A stretch of DNA of 64,000 nt from Alphaproteobacteria bacterium (GTDB lineage: Bacteria > Pseudomonadota > Alphaproteobacteria > Rs-D84). Position 1 is the stretch's first letter. Each line of letters begins with the position of its first letter. Below the pieces are notes generated by a model, which was not told the origin of the DNA, made no database searches, and saw nothing but the letters and a program-made list of their open reading frames with translations. The stretch spans positions 86,656 through 150,655 of the forward strand of contig JAFWJF010000008.1 of assembly GCA_017511715.1 (NCBI GenBank), given 5' to 3'. The position numbers and the translations under genes are program-made. Positions 43,965 through 53,414 of the stretch are shown here, piece by piece.

Positions 43965-44750
43965 ATGCAATCGGGGCTTTATATTGTTGGAACACCTATT
44001 GGAAATTTATCAGATATGTCGCCACGCGCAATCGAAGTTTTGCAGTCTGTCGATTTAATTGCAGCAGAAGATACGCGCGTATTTGCTAAATTGGCACACC
44101 ATTTTGATATTAAAACAAAATCTGTTTCGTGTCATGAACATAATGAACGCGAGGTTGTAGATTCTTTGGTTGAAAAAATGTTAAATGGCATGGCAATCGC
44201 AACGGTTAGTGATGCAGGTATGCCGGGTATAAGCGACCCAGGATTTCGCCTTATACGTGCGGCACGCGCGGCACGTGTTCCTGTGTTCGTTGTGCCTGGG
44301 GCAACGGCGGCGATATCTGCGCTGGTGTTATCTGGGTTTCCGACAGACAGATTTACTTTCTGTGGTTTCTTTGATGAAAAAAAAGTGCGCGAAGACAATA
44401 AAATTCGCCATACAATTATCTATTACGAAAGTCCTAATCGTGTTATGGATACAATTAAAACTTTGGCAACGGTTATGCCAGAGCGACAGATTGCGATAGT
44501 TCGCGAAATTACCAAAATTCATGAAGAAACAATTATCGGCTATCCTGCTGATTTGGTGAATATAGATGCACCACGTGGGGAAATAGTGATTGTTGTTGCG
44601 CCCGCGCCAGATAAAAAAATGAGCGATGATGAAATAAGTGAAATTGTTAACGATATTGTGTCAAGTTCTACTAAATCTGCGGCAGCACAGTTGGCCGCGC
44701 GTGCGGGAATATCAAAAAAAGAAGCATATAAAAAATTGGTGAATAAATAA
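43965..44750 (+). CDS. rsmI: 16S rRNA (cytidine-1402-2'-O)-methyltransferase RsmI
   Basis: Methylates the ribose of C1402 in the ribosomal P site. The 261 residues show the tetrapyrrole-methylase fold: LYIVGTPIGNLSDMSPRAIEVL at the start, AAEDTRV, SDAGMPGISDPG near 85, VPGATAAISALVLSGFPTDRFTFCGF and YYESPNRV. The ATG at 43965 follows AAAGGATTAAAA; the longer frame has no sensible N-terminus. It overlaps engB by one base. Confidence 0.95.
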   Translation: MQSGLYIVGTPIGNLSDMSPRAIEVLQSVDLIAAEDTRVFAKLAHHFDIKTKSVSCHEHNEREVVDSLVEKMLNGMAIATVSDAGMPGISDPGFRLIRAARAARVPVFVVPGATAAISALVLSGFPTDRFTFCGFFDEKKVREDNKIRHTIIYYESPNRVMDTIKTLATVMPERQIAIVREITKIHEETIIGYPADLVNIDAPRGEIVIVVAPAPDKKMSDDEISEIVNDIVSSSTKSAAAQLAARAGISKKEAYKKLVNK

Positions 44751-45304
44751 TGATTAGATTTGTTGGCTCTTTCGAAACAGTTAAATCTTTGCCAAATACG
44801 CAATTCGCAGAATATGCATTTGTCGGGCGCAGTAATGTTGGGAAATCTTCACTTATAAATGCCGTGTTGGGCGAAAAGGTCGCGCGTACTTCTAATACAC
44901 CAGGACGCACGCAAAGTCTGAATTTGTTTAATATGGATGACAAATCAATGATTGTTGATTTGCCAGGATATGGTTATGCGCGTGTGTCAAAGGCTGATGC
45001 AATGCGTTGGTTGGAAAGATTGGAAGAATATCTGTTAAATCGTTCGCAGTTGCGCAGGCTGTTTGTGTTGATAGATTCGCGTATCGGACCAAAAGATTCT
45101 GATTTAGATTTAATGGACTTTTGTGATAAAAATGGAATCTGTTATCAAATTGTTTATACAAAAAAAGACAAAAAGATTCGTGAAAGCGAACAATTGAAAT
45201 TATCACATGAAAATCATCCTGCGATGGTGGAAAAAGTTTTGGAAACTTCTGCAGAAAAGAAATTTGGACTTGATGAACTAAGAGATATTATCGGTGTCAA
45301 ATAA
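44750..45304 (+). CDS. engB: Ribosome biogenesis GTPase EngB (YihA/YsxC)
   Basis: A small GTPase required for large-subunit assembly. In 184 residues: G1 FVGRSNVGKSSLINAV near 25, the G2 region TPGRTQSLN, G3 VDLPGYGYA near 70 and G4 YTKKDK near 135. The start overlaps the rsmI stop (TAATG) and its end overlaps addB by 11 bases, so rsmI-engB-addB is a coupled unit. Confidence 0.95.
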   Translation: MIRFVGSFETVKSLPNTQFAEYAFVGRSNVGKSSLINAVLGEKVARTSNTPGRTQSLNLFNMDDKSMIVDLPGYGYARVSKADAMRWLERLEEYLLNRSQLRRLFVLIDSRIGPKDSDLDLMDFCDKNGICYQIVYTKKDKKIRESEQLKLSHENHPAMVEKVLETSAEKKFGLDELRDIIGVK

Positions 45305-47774
45305 CAACGTTTTCAATGTTTCATGTCCGATGCATATGCTTGATGCGCTGTGGGGACAAATTGCACAATATAGTGATGATTTTTCGCGTGTTTTGGTTTT
45401 TTTACCTTCGCGCCGTGCAATCAGAAGTGTTGAAAGGTTTATAGTTGAAAAAATTGGACATGCTGTTATTTTGCCCGAACTTGTTCCGCTTGGCGAAGGT
45501 GCGGAAGATGAAGAAGAATCTTGTCCTGATACAATATCTAATCGTGAAAGAGTTATTGTCTTGGCACACCTTTTATCGATGGATGCAAATGTGAAAAATA
45601 TAGCAACTGCATTACCGTTGGCGCAAGATTTTATCCGTATGCAAGATTATATGGAAAACGAAGGTGTGCAGATTACAGATATAGATTGGACAGAAATAAT
45701 AGATGATAAATATGCAACCCATTTTCAGAACAAGGCGCAAATACTGAATATATTAAAACAATTGCCAAATGACAGATTGACGACAACACAAAAAAGAAAT
45801 CGTGATATTCGTGCGTGGAAAAAACACCTTGATAAATACGGTTGTGTTGTGGTGTGTGGCTCTACTGCATCTGTGCCTGCCACGGCGGATTTAATGGAAC
45901 ATGTCGCAGGCTTGCCAAATGGAAAAATAATTTTGTCTGGAAAAATATCTGGCGCAAAAGAAGATTTGGAATTAGATACAAATCCTTATCATAGTGAATA
46001 TTTGTTTTTACAAAGATTAGGTCTTGATGTTGATGATGTGCAAACAATTGATGTTGGAAAAAGTGCAATTGATATAATGAACATTGCGTTTGGAAATACT
46101 GGTGTGCATACAGACGAAAAATTAACTAATTGCAAATTGATAGAGTGTGCGCGTGAAAGCGAAGAAGCAAATGTTGCAACAGAAATAGCACGCCTGGCAA
46201 TAAAAGAAAATAAGTCTGTTTTGATAATTACGCCTGATGCTGCGGCAAACACAAGAATAAAATCAGAAATGATGCGTATGAATATCGATGCCGATTTTTC
46301 ATCTGGTTTGTCGGGAACGATGACTGATTTAGGGCGCGCGATATTAAATTTATTTGATTGGTGGGCTGAAAATAAAAACAGCGAATATGAAAAACTTTAT
46401 AAGCAAAGCGGTTATAATCTATTTAATATGCTGGTGTCGTTTGTTGATTCTGAAAACGGTTATGATTTTCAGCCAGACTTTACGATTGAAAACGAAAGTG
46501 ATATTCCAATTTGGAATGCGATAAAAGAAACTGCAGATATTTTGTGCGCAAATGATATTGTGTTAAGTATATTTGATGCGCGCAGTTTTGTCGCAGACGC
46601 AATCAGCAGTGTGTCAATTCGCCCAACAAAAACAGAAGATTGCAAAGTTTGTGTCCTTGGGACAATGGAATCACGTATGCAAACTGCGGATGTTATTATA
46701 TTAACTGGGCTTAACGAAGGGATGTTCCCGTCAACAGGATATGAAAATGCATGGTTGCCACGCAGTGTCGCAAAACAGATAGGATTGCCTTCGCCAAATC
46801 GCAAGGTGTCTTTGATGGCGCTCGATTTTATGAATTTGTCTTGTGGCAAGGAAGTTTATTGGTTGCGCAGTAAACAATCAGGAGGAACTTTAACGACAGA
46901 ATCAAGGTTCTTGTCGCGTGTTCGTGTAACGGTTGGTGATATTGAAAAAGATGATGTTATTCTTGAATCAGTGCGCGCCGAAGATGATGTGCCATATAAG
47001 CCACTTGATTATTCTGCACCAACACCACCGATTGATAAAACTGATGTTTTTGTTACGGAAATAGAATTGTTAATTCACAACCCTTATGCTTTTTATGTTA
47101 AACATATTTTAAGATTAAAACGAAAAGACGATTATTGGGTTTTGCCAGATGCACGTAATTTCGGAATCTTGGTTCATGACGTAATTGAAAATGCAAAAGA
47201 TTTTAACGCGCAAAAACTAATTGATGAAATGGATGCGCGTGCAAAGCAGGTGTTGCCAGATAATTCGATATTGTTTTATTTTTGGCACAAAAGATTCTGT
47301 GAAATTGCACCATTTGTTGAAAGTTTTTTCAAGAATAAACCAATTGAATATAAAGAAATATTAGGCAGTGTGAATATCGCGGGACGCAATGTTCGGGCGC
47401 GCGCTGATATTATATGGGATGGCGTTGTTATGGATATAAAAACAGGAAGCGCCCCAACAAAAAAACAATTATTGGATGGCACAATGCCACAGTTACCATT
47501 AGAAGCATTTATAATGCAAAATAATGGTTTCCCAATAAAAATGCGCGATGTTTCAATTACACCGGTATTGCAATTTTTACAGTTGAAAAATGGAATGCCT
47601 GATTTAATAGAATATGCTGACGATGTTGCGCAATCTATGATAGATAACTCTGTACAAAAAGTTCGTGAATTATTTGGACAGTACAGTACTGATAAAGTTG
47701 CATCATACGAATACCGCGAAAGCGTGGGGGCTAAATATCATGAATTTGATGATTTGGCACGCGTTGATGATTAG
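45294..47774 (+). CDS. addB: Double-strand break repair protein AddB
   Basis: The second subunit of the AddAB helicase-nuclease that processes DNA ends for RecA. The 826 residues match the alphaproteobacterial AddB form: N-terminal VLVFLPSRRAIRSVERF without a complete Walker A, ILTGLNEGMFPSTGYENAWLPR near 480, and a C-terminal PDDEXK nuclease domain with RADIIWDGVVMDIKTG near 705. The start is a GTG at 45294 inside engB. addA is not in the window. It converges with xth, overlapping four bases. Confidence 0.88.
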   Translation: MSNNNVFNVSCPMHMLDALWGQIAQYSDDFSRVLVFLPSRRAIRSVERFIVEKIGHAVILPELVPLGEGAEDEEESCPDTISNRERVIVLAHLLSMDANVKNIATALPLAQDFIRMQDYMENEGVQITDIDWTEIIDDKYATHFQNKAQILNILKQLPNDRLTTTQKRNRDIRAWKKHLDKYGCVVVCGSTASVPATADLMEHVAGLPNGKIILSGKISGAKEDLELDTNPYHSEYLFLQRLGLDVDDVQTIDVGKSAIDIMNIAFGNTGVHTDEKLTNCKLIECARESEEANVATEIARLAIKENKSVLIITPDAAANTRIKSEMMRMNIDADFSSGLSGTMTDLGRAILNLFDWWAENKNSEYEKLYKQSGYNLFNMLVSFVDSENGYDFQPDFTIENESDIPIWNAIKETADILCANDIVLSIFDARSFVADAISSVSIRPTKTEDCKVCVLGTMESRMQTADVIILTGLNEGMFPSTGYENAWLPRSVAKQIGLPSPNRKVSLMALDFMNLSCGKEVYWLRSKQSGGTLTTESRFLSRVRVTVGDIEKDDVILESVRAEDDVPYKPLDYSAPTPPIDKTDVFVTEIELLIHNPYAFYVKHILRLKRKDDYWVLPDARNFGILVHDVIENAKDFNAQKLIDEMDARAKQVLPDNSILFYFWHKRFCEIAPFVESFFKNKPIEYKEILGSVNIAGRNVRARADIIWDGVVMDIKTGSAPTKKQLLDGTMPQLPLEAFIMQNNGFPIKMRDVSITPVLQFLQLKNGMPDLIEYADDVAQSMIDNSVQKVRELFGQYSTDKVASYEYRESVGAKYHEFDDLARVDD

Positions 47775-48544
47775 TCTTTGATTTCCAACATTAAACCACA
47801 ATGGTCAGTTGGCTTGTCGGCCAATCTGGGGTCTTTATCTATTTCGCAATTTTTAACCATTTTGATTGCTGTTTTATTGCAAAGGAAATAGTCAAGGCGC
47901 AGACCTTGTTTATTGCCAACTGTATCGCGACCACGATATCCATACCATGTATAATCTATTGTGTCGGGGTGTTGCGCGCGCCATGCATCAACCCAACCTG
48001 TATCCAGCCATTCTTGCATAATGTCACGTGCCGCCGGTGCAGAAATAGACGAACCAACATAATTTTTCGGGTTCCAGATATCTCTATCTTCTATTGCGAC
48101 ATTAAAATCACCCGCGATAATGACAGGTTCTTCGCTGTCGATATATTGCGATATATAGTCTGTGAAAGCACGCATCCATTCTAACTTATATGGGAACTTT
48201 GGTGATTCTATGCAATCTCCATTTGGCATATATACATTTATCAGTCGAACGCGACCGTCAATTACTGTTTCCAGAAAGCGCGAATTTATATCAGGGTAGG
48301 TCGGCATGCCCATTGTGATATCTTCAATAGAGTATTTGGAAAATGTTGCAACCCCGTTCCAAGATTTTTGCCCAAAAACTTTTATATTATACCCATATGC
48401 ATCAAATAAATTATGTGGAAAATTAGCGTTTTCGACCTTTAATTCTTGGACAAGAATAGTGTCATATTCGTTTTTGCGTAAAATATCCATAAAACTTTCA
48501 ATGTGTGCACGAATTGAATTGATATTTAGTGTAAGTATTTTCAT
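47771..48544 (-). CDS. xth: Exodeoxyribonuclease III
   Basis: An AP endonuclease/3'-5' exonuclease of base-excision repair. In 257 residues: LTLNINSIRAH (metal-site Asn), VQELKVEN with the catalytic Glu near residue 34, VYMPNGD, IIAGDFNVAIEDRDI near 145, RLDYFLCNK near 215 and the C-terminal TDHCGLMLEI with the catalytic Asp-His. Full length. Its start is back to back with the acyl-CoA synthetase promoter. Confidence 0.95.
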   Translation of the reverse strand: MKILTLNINSIRAHIESFMDILRKNEYDTILVQELKVENANFPHNLFDAYGYNIKVFGQKSWNGVATFSKYSIEDITMGMPTYPDINSRFLETVIDGRVRLINVYMPNGDCIESPKFPYKLEWMRAFTDYISQYIDSEEPVIIAGDFNVAIEDRDIWNPKNYVGSSISAPAARDIMQEWLDTGWVDAWRAQHPDTIDYTWYGYRGRDTVGNKQGLRLDYFLCNKTAIKMVKNCEIDKDPRLADKPTDHCGLMLEIKD

Positions 48545-48546
48545 GT

Positions 48547-48575
48547 TTGCAATCTTTATTTTCTGGTACTATAAT
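48547..48575 (+). promoter_or_regulatory. Promoter of the acyl-CoA synthetase operon
   Basis: TTGCAA, 17 bp, TATAAT, 39 bases before the first ATG and just outside the divergent xth start. Confidence 0.78.
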
Positions 48576-48614
48576 ACACGATGTCCAATATAAAAACAAC
48601 AAGGATTTTATGTT

Positions 48615-50213
48615 ATGAATATGTATCAAGTGTTCAAGCAGGTGGCGAAAGAATCGCCAAATGCTCTGTTTTTGGTACGCGAAAAAATCACATTTAAGAT
48701 GGCTTTGGAATTGATTCATGCACGTGCAACGACATTGCGTAATGCCGGCGTGAAGAAAGGCGATGTAGTAGGGCTTTTGTCGCATAATATTCCGGAATTC
48801 CCATTAACTCTTTTCGCGATATGGTATTTAGGTTGTACGGTTCTTTTATTGGATACAAATTTAACCCCGTTTGAATATGATAATATGACCAAAACGGTTG
48901 GGTGTAAATTTGTATGTGCTGAAAAATCGTTCTTTTACAAGGCCAAAGGCTTTAAGTTTTTCGATATACAAACCCCAGACGAAAAGCCTGATGCAAAGTT
49001 GAAAGCGGCAGATTTGAAGTCTGATGATATTGCAACGTTGTCCTTTACATCGGGGTCAACCGGAAATCCAAAGGTTGTGCCGTTAACGCATGGCAATTTG
49101 AAATATTCTTCTGATTGTTATGCTGATATGGGTAATTGGATTCATAAAAACGAAATCATGTATGGATTTTTACCGCTGTATCACATATTTGGTTTTGCGG
49201 CTGGTATTTTGGCACCAATGCATTTCCATATGGGAATATTGTTGCAACCAACGGTTAATCCGCGCAATATTTTGGAAGATTTCAAGGTTTATAAACCACA
49301 TTGTATTCCGGCTGTGCCGCGTCTTTACGAAGTCTTTCGTAACAAGATTGTCCAAGGCGTCAAAGAAAAACATATGTGGTGGTTTGTGTCTTTTGTGTTG
49401 CGTCGTCAAAAATTCTTGCGTGCAATCGGGTTGGGTAAACTGGTTAAAAAAGTTCAAAAACCTTTGCGTGATATCTTTGGTGGACGCGTGAATTTAATGA
49501 TTGCCGGTGGGGCAGCAACAAAACCAGAGGTTGAAAAATTCTATGAATCGCTTGGTATCACATTTATTCAAGGATATGGAATGACAGAAACCGTTGGGCC
49601 ATTTTGCTGTTCACGTCCATCAAAGCATCGTGTGCCATTTGCTTTTGGAACACCTATTGGTTGTTCTGAATGTACAATTCGTGATGCCGATGATAAAGGT
49701 GTTGGAACTTTGTGGGTTCGTGGTCCCAATATTTTCAAGGGGTATCTGAATAACAAAAATGCTAATGAAGAATCTTTTGACAAAGACGGTTGGTTCAACA
49801 CTGGCGATTTAGTCTATATGGATAAATACAAACAGTACCATTTTGCAGGTCGTAAAAAACAAGTAATTGTTTTGGACAGCGGTAAAAATGTTTATCCTGA
49901 TGAATTGGAAGCCTTGTTCATGGAAATAGACGGTGTTAAAAATGTTGCTGTATTTGAACACAAAGTCAAAGACAAGACAGTGACTTATGCTGTATTCCAA
50001 GTTGAAAAAGGAACAAGTTTCTTGAAATTGGCAGCGCAGGTTGCGTTGGCTAATCGAAAAGTTGCGCCGTATAAATGGGTAACGCATTTTGCAATGACAA
50101 CAGATGATTTGCCTATGACCAGTACTCAAAAGGTAAAACATCACGAAGTGCGCCAAAATTTGATTGACGGTAAATATCCAGAAAATACGAATAAAATACG
50201 GGAGCGTTTATAA
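48615..50213 (+). CDS. AMP-forming acyl-CoA synthetase, tandem copy 1
   Basis: A 532-residue member of the adenylate-forming superfamily, probably a long- or medium-chain acyl-CoA (or acyl-ACP) synthetase. Core motifs: A3 TLSFTSGSTGNPKVVPLTH near 140, A5 IQGYGMTETVGP near 320, A7 DGWFNTGDL near 395 and A8/A10 GRKKQVIVLDSGKNVYPDELE with the late Lys in TSTQKVKHHEVRQ. No membrane helix. First of three copies starting MNMYQ. Its stop overlaps the next start (TAATG), so translation is coupled. Confidence 0.85.
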   Translation: MNMYQVFKQVAKESPNALFLVREKITFKMALELIHARATTLRNAGVKKGDVVGLLSHNIPEFPLTLFAIWYLGCTVLLLDTNLTPFEYDNMTKTVGCKFVCAEKSFFYKAKGFKFFDIQTPDEKPDAKLKAADLKSDDIATLSFTSGSTGNPKVVPLTHGNLKYSSDCYADMGNWIHKNEIMYGFLPLYHIFGFAAGILAPMHFHMGILLQPTVNPRNILEDFKVYKPHCIPAVPRLYEVFRNKIVQGVKEKHMWWFVSFVLRRQKFLRAIGLGKLVKKVQKPLRDIFGGRVNLMIAGGAATKPEVEKFYESLGITFIQGYGMTETVGPFCCSRPSKHRVPFAFGTPIGCSECTIRDADDKGVGTLWVRGPNIFKGYLNNKNANEESFDKDGWFNTGDLVYMDKYKQYHFAGRKKQVIVLDSGKNVYPDELEALFMEIDGVKNVAVFEHKVKDKTVTYAVFQVEKGTSFLKLAAQVALANRKVAPYKWVTHFAMTTDDLPMTSTQKVKHHEVRQNLIDGKYPENTNKIRERL

Positions 50214-51793
50214 TGAATATGTATCAATTACTTGAGAAAAATGTGAAAAGAAATCCAGAAACGTTGTTTTTGGTTCGTGAAAATGTGACTTATGCAGAAT
50301 TTCCAAAATTAGTTCAAGCACGTGCAACGACATTGCGTGATATGGGGGTAAAACCTGGTGATGTTGTGGGGCTTTTGTCTCATAATTTGCCACAGTTTCC
50401 AATAACCTTGTTTGCAATATGGTATTTGGGCGGAACTGTTTTGTTGTTGGATACAAATTTAACACCTGTTGAATACGACAATATGACTAAATTGACAGGG
50501 TGTAAATTTGTTTGTGCAGAAAAATCTTTCTTTTATGATGCAAAAGACTTTAAGTTTTTCGATATAGAAACGAAAGATAAAAAAACAGATGAAACACTAA
50601 AACCATACCCATTAAAAGATGAAGATATTGCGACATTGTCATTTACTTCTGGTTCAACAGGAACCCCAAAGATTGTGCCGTTGACACACTTTAATTTGGT
50701 TTCGTGTTCTGATAATTTGGAATATCTGAATCAATGGTTAAGACCCGGCGAAATGTTCTATGCATTTTTGCCACTTTATCATGTGTTTGGTTTTGCGGTT
50801 GGTTTTTTAGCACCACTTCATTTCGGTATGGGGATATTGTTGCAATCGACTATTAACCCAAATGCGATAATGGCTGATTTTGCGCAATATAAACCACAGG
50901 TAATACCTGCGGTGCCAAAGTTGTGGGAAATATTCCGTAAAAAGATTATTGAAGGCGTTAAGGCTAAAAAGAAATGGTGGTTGGTATCGTTTATTATGAA
51001 TAACCAGAAATTATTGCGCACGATGGGGATGGGTAAGTTGGTCAATAAAGTCTTGAATCAAATTCGTTCTGTATTTGGTGGTCGCGCAAGATTATTGGTT
51101 GCTGGCGGTGCTGCTACAAAACCAGAAGTAGAAAAATTCTATACTCAATTAGGTATGGCGTTTGTTCAAGGATATGGTATGACAGAAACTGTTGGACCAA
51201 TCTGTTGTTCAAGACCATTGAAAAAACGTGTTGCGTATGCGTTTGGTGCGCCTATGGGCGATACAGAAATACAAATTCGCAACCAAGATGAAGATGGTAT
51301 CGGAATGCTTTGGGTTCGCGGAAACCAAATCTTTGGCGGATATTTGAATAACGAAGAAGCCAACAAAGAATCTTTTGATAAAGAAGGTTGGTTCTGTACA
51401 GGCGATTTGGTCTGGCAAGATAAAAATGGCGAATTGCATTTCGCAGGACGAAAAAAACAAGTGATTGTTTTGGACAGTGGTAAAAATGTCTATCCTGATG
51501 AATTAGAAGGACTGTTCATTGAAATTGAAGGTGTTAAAAGTGTTGCAGTATTCGAACATGAAATAGGGGGCAAAACAGTCGCCTATGGCGTGTTCAGTGT
51601 TGAACCAGATATGACAATGGAAAAGTTGGCAGCCGCCGTTGCAAATGCTAACAAGAAAGTTGCATCATATAAATGGGTGACGCATTTTGCAATGACAACA
51701 GATGATTTGCCTGTGACAAGTACTCAAAAAATTAAACATCATGTTGTGCGTCAATGGTTAATTGATGGCAAATATACAGACAGACATGAATAA
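50213..51793 (+). CDS. AMP-forming acyl-CoA synthetase, tandem copy 2
   Basis: 526 residues with all adenylation motifs intact: TLSFTSGSTGTPKIVPLTH, VQGYGMTETVGP, GWFCTGDLVWQDKNGELHFAGRKKQ and the catalytic-Lys end TSTQKIKHH. Differences from copy 1 are spread through the substrate-pocket region between A3 and A5 (about residues 160-300), so the three enzymes may prefer different acyl chains. It ends 13 bases before copy 3. Confidence 0.85.
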   Translation: MNMYQLLEKNVKRNPETLFLVRENVTYAEFPKLVQARATTLRDMGVKPGDVVGLLSHNLPQFPITLFAIWYLGGTVLLLDTNLTPVEYDNMTKLTGCKFVCAEKSFFYDAKDFKFFDIETKDKKTDETLKPYPLKDEDIATLSFTSGSTGTPKIVPLTHFNLVSCSDNLEYLNQWLRPGEMFYAFLPLYHVFGFAVGFLAPLHFGMGILLQSTINPNAIMADFAQYKPQVIPAVPKLWEIFRKKIIEGVKAKKKWWLVSFIMNNQKLLRTMGMGKLVNKVLNQIRSVFGGRARLLVAGGAATKPEVEKFYTQLGMAFVQGYGMTETVGPICCSRPLKKRVAYAFGAPMGDTEIQIRNQDEDGIGMLWVRGNQIFGGYLNNEEANKESFDKEGWFCTGDLVWQDKNGELHFAGRKKQVIVLDSGKNVYPDELEGLFIEIEGVKSVAVFEHEIGGKTVAYGVFSVEPDMTMEKLAAAVANANKKVASYKWVTHFAMTTDDLPVTSTQKIKHHVVRQWLIDGKYTDRHE

Positions 51794-51806
51794 AGGTAGG
51801 TGTAAA

Positions 51807-53387
51807 ATGAATATGTATCAAAAATTAGAAAATGCTGTGAATCAATGGCCAGAAAATCTGTTCTTGGTTCGTGAAAATGTCACGTATTCACAGTTCTTGG
51901 AACAGGTGCGCGCACGTGCTGCGACACTTAATAAGCAGGGAATTAAACATGGCGATGTTGTCGGTGTGTTATCACATAATTTGCCACAATTTCCGTTAAC
52001 TTTGTTCGCAGTATGGTATTTGGGCGGAACAGTTTTGTTATTGGATACAAATTTAACACCGCTTGAATATGATAAAATGTGCGAAATCGCAGGCTGTAAA
52101 TTTGTTTGTGCAGAACCTTCGTTCTTTTATAAAACAGGCAAATTCAAGTTTTACGATATAACCAAGAAAGATGGTGATATTGATTATGATTTGCGTCCAT
52201 ATCCATCAGAATCAACTGATGTTGCAACACTGTCCTTTACATCGGGTTCAACAGGAACACCAAAGGTTGTGCCGTTAACACACTTCAATTTGACGGAATG
52301 CGCAAATTCTTTGGAAGATATGTCCGATTATTTCCATTCTGGTGATGTGATGTATGGGTTTTTGCCGCTTTATCATATATTTGGTTTTGCCATTGGTATT
52401 TTGGCAACAATTCACTATGGGGCATCCCTTGTTTTACAACCTACGGTTAATCCAAAATATATCTTGGACGATTTCAAGAAGTTTCAACCGCATGTTATAC
52501 CGGCTGTGCCACGTGTGTGGGAATTGTTCCGTAACAAGATTGTTAATACAATGAAAGAACAAGGTAAATGGAGGGTCGCATCGTTCATTTTAAGAAACCA
52601 AAAAACACTGAAAGATATGGGACTTGATTTCTTTGTGCGCAAAGTTCAAGAACCTATTTTGGAAGTCTTTGGTGGACGTGCAAAATTGTTAATTGCCGGT
52701 GGTGCAGCGACCAAACCAGAAGTTGAAAATTTCTATGAATCTTTGGGTATGGCTTTTATTCAAGGTTATGGTTTAACAGAAACCGTTGGGCCAATCTGTA
52801 TTTCCAAACCAACCAGCAAAAGATTGGCTTATTCGGTCGGCGCACCAACATCTAATAACGAATGCGAAATTCGTGATAAAGACGAAAACGGTGTCGGTGT
52901 TTTATGGTTGCGTGGTCATCAAGTGTTTAATGGATATTTGAATAATGATGAAGTTAATGCAACCGTGTTTGACCAAGATGGTTGGTTTAATACTGGTGAT
53001 ATGATGTACATGGATAAAAATGGCGAATTACATTTTGCCGGACGTAAAAAACAAGTGATTGTTTTGGACAGCGGTAAAAATGTTTATCCTGATGAATTGG
53101 AAGCCTTGTTCATGGAAATAGACGGTGTTAAAAATGTCGCGGTATTCGAACACAAGGTCGGCGATAAAACAGTTGCATACGGCGTGTTCAGTGTCGATAA
53201 AGATATGACACTGGATAAATTGGCAAAATGTATCGCAGAGCAAAATAAAAAAGTCGCATCATATAAATGGGTGACACATTTTGCAATGACAACTGAAGAT
53301 TTGCCAATGACCAGCACTCAAAAAATTAAACATCACGAAGTGCGTAAGAATTTGATTGCGGGTCAATATCCGGACAGAAAAGAATAA
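51807..53387 (+). CDS. AMP-forming acyl-CoA synthetase, tandem copy 3
   Basis: 526 residues from the ATG at 51807 (AAAGGTAGGTGTAAA upstream; the longer frame from 51762 runs inside copy 2). Motifs: TLSFTSGSTGTPKVVPLTH, IQGYGLTETVGP, GWFNTGDMMYMDKNGELHFAGRKKQ. A stretch of about 80 bases around 53051-53137 is almost identical to 49862-49948 in copy 1 (GGTAAAAATGTTTATCCTGA region), more so than flanking sequence, which suggests gene conversion. It ends the operon at a strong terminator. Confidence 0.85.
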   Translation: MNMYQKLENAVNQWPENLFLVRENVTYSQFLEQVRARAATLNKQGIKHGDVVGVLSHNLPQFPLTLFAVWYLGGTVLLLDTNLTPLEYDKMCEIAGCKFVCAEPSFFYKTGKFKFYDITKKDGDIDYDLRPYPSESTDVATLSFTSGSTGTPKVVPLTHFNLTECANSLEDMSDYFHSGDVMYGFLPLYHIFGFAIGILATIHYGASLVLQPTVNPKYILDDFKKFQPHVIPAVPRVWELFRNKIVNTMKEQGKWRVASFILRNQKTLKDMGLDFFVRKVQEPILEVFGGRAKLLIAGGAATKPEVENFYESLGMAFIQGYGLTETVGPICISKPTSKRLAYSVGAPTSNNECEIRDKDENGVGVLWLRGHQVFNGYLNNDEVNATVFDQDGWFNTGDMMYMDKNGELHFAGRKKQVIVLDSGKNVYPDELEALFMEIDGVKNVAVFEHKVGDKTVAYGVFSVDKDMTLDKLAKCIAEQNKKVASYKWVTHFAMTTEDLPMTSTQKIKHHEVRKNLIAGQYPDRKE

Positions 53388-53388
53388 A

Positions 53389-53414
53389 AAAAACCGGCGT
53401 TTGCCGGTTTTTTA
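53389..53414. terminator. Bidirectional terminator between acyl-CoA synthetase 3 and mnmE
   Basis: AAACCGGC / GCCGGTTT hairpin with GTTT loop and T-runs on both strands. Confidence 0.85.
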
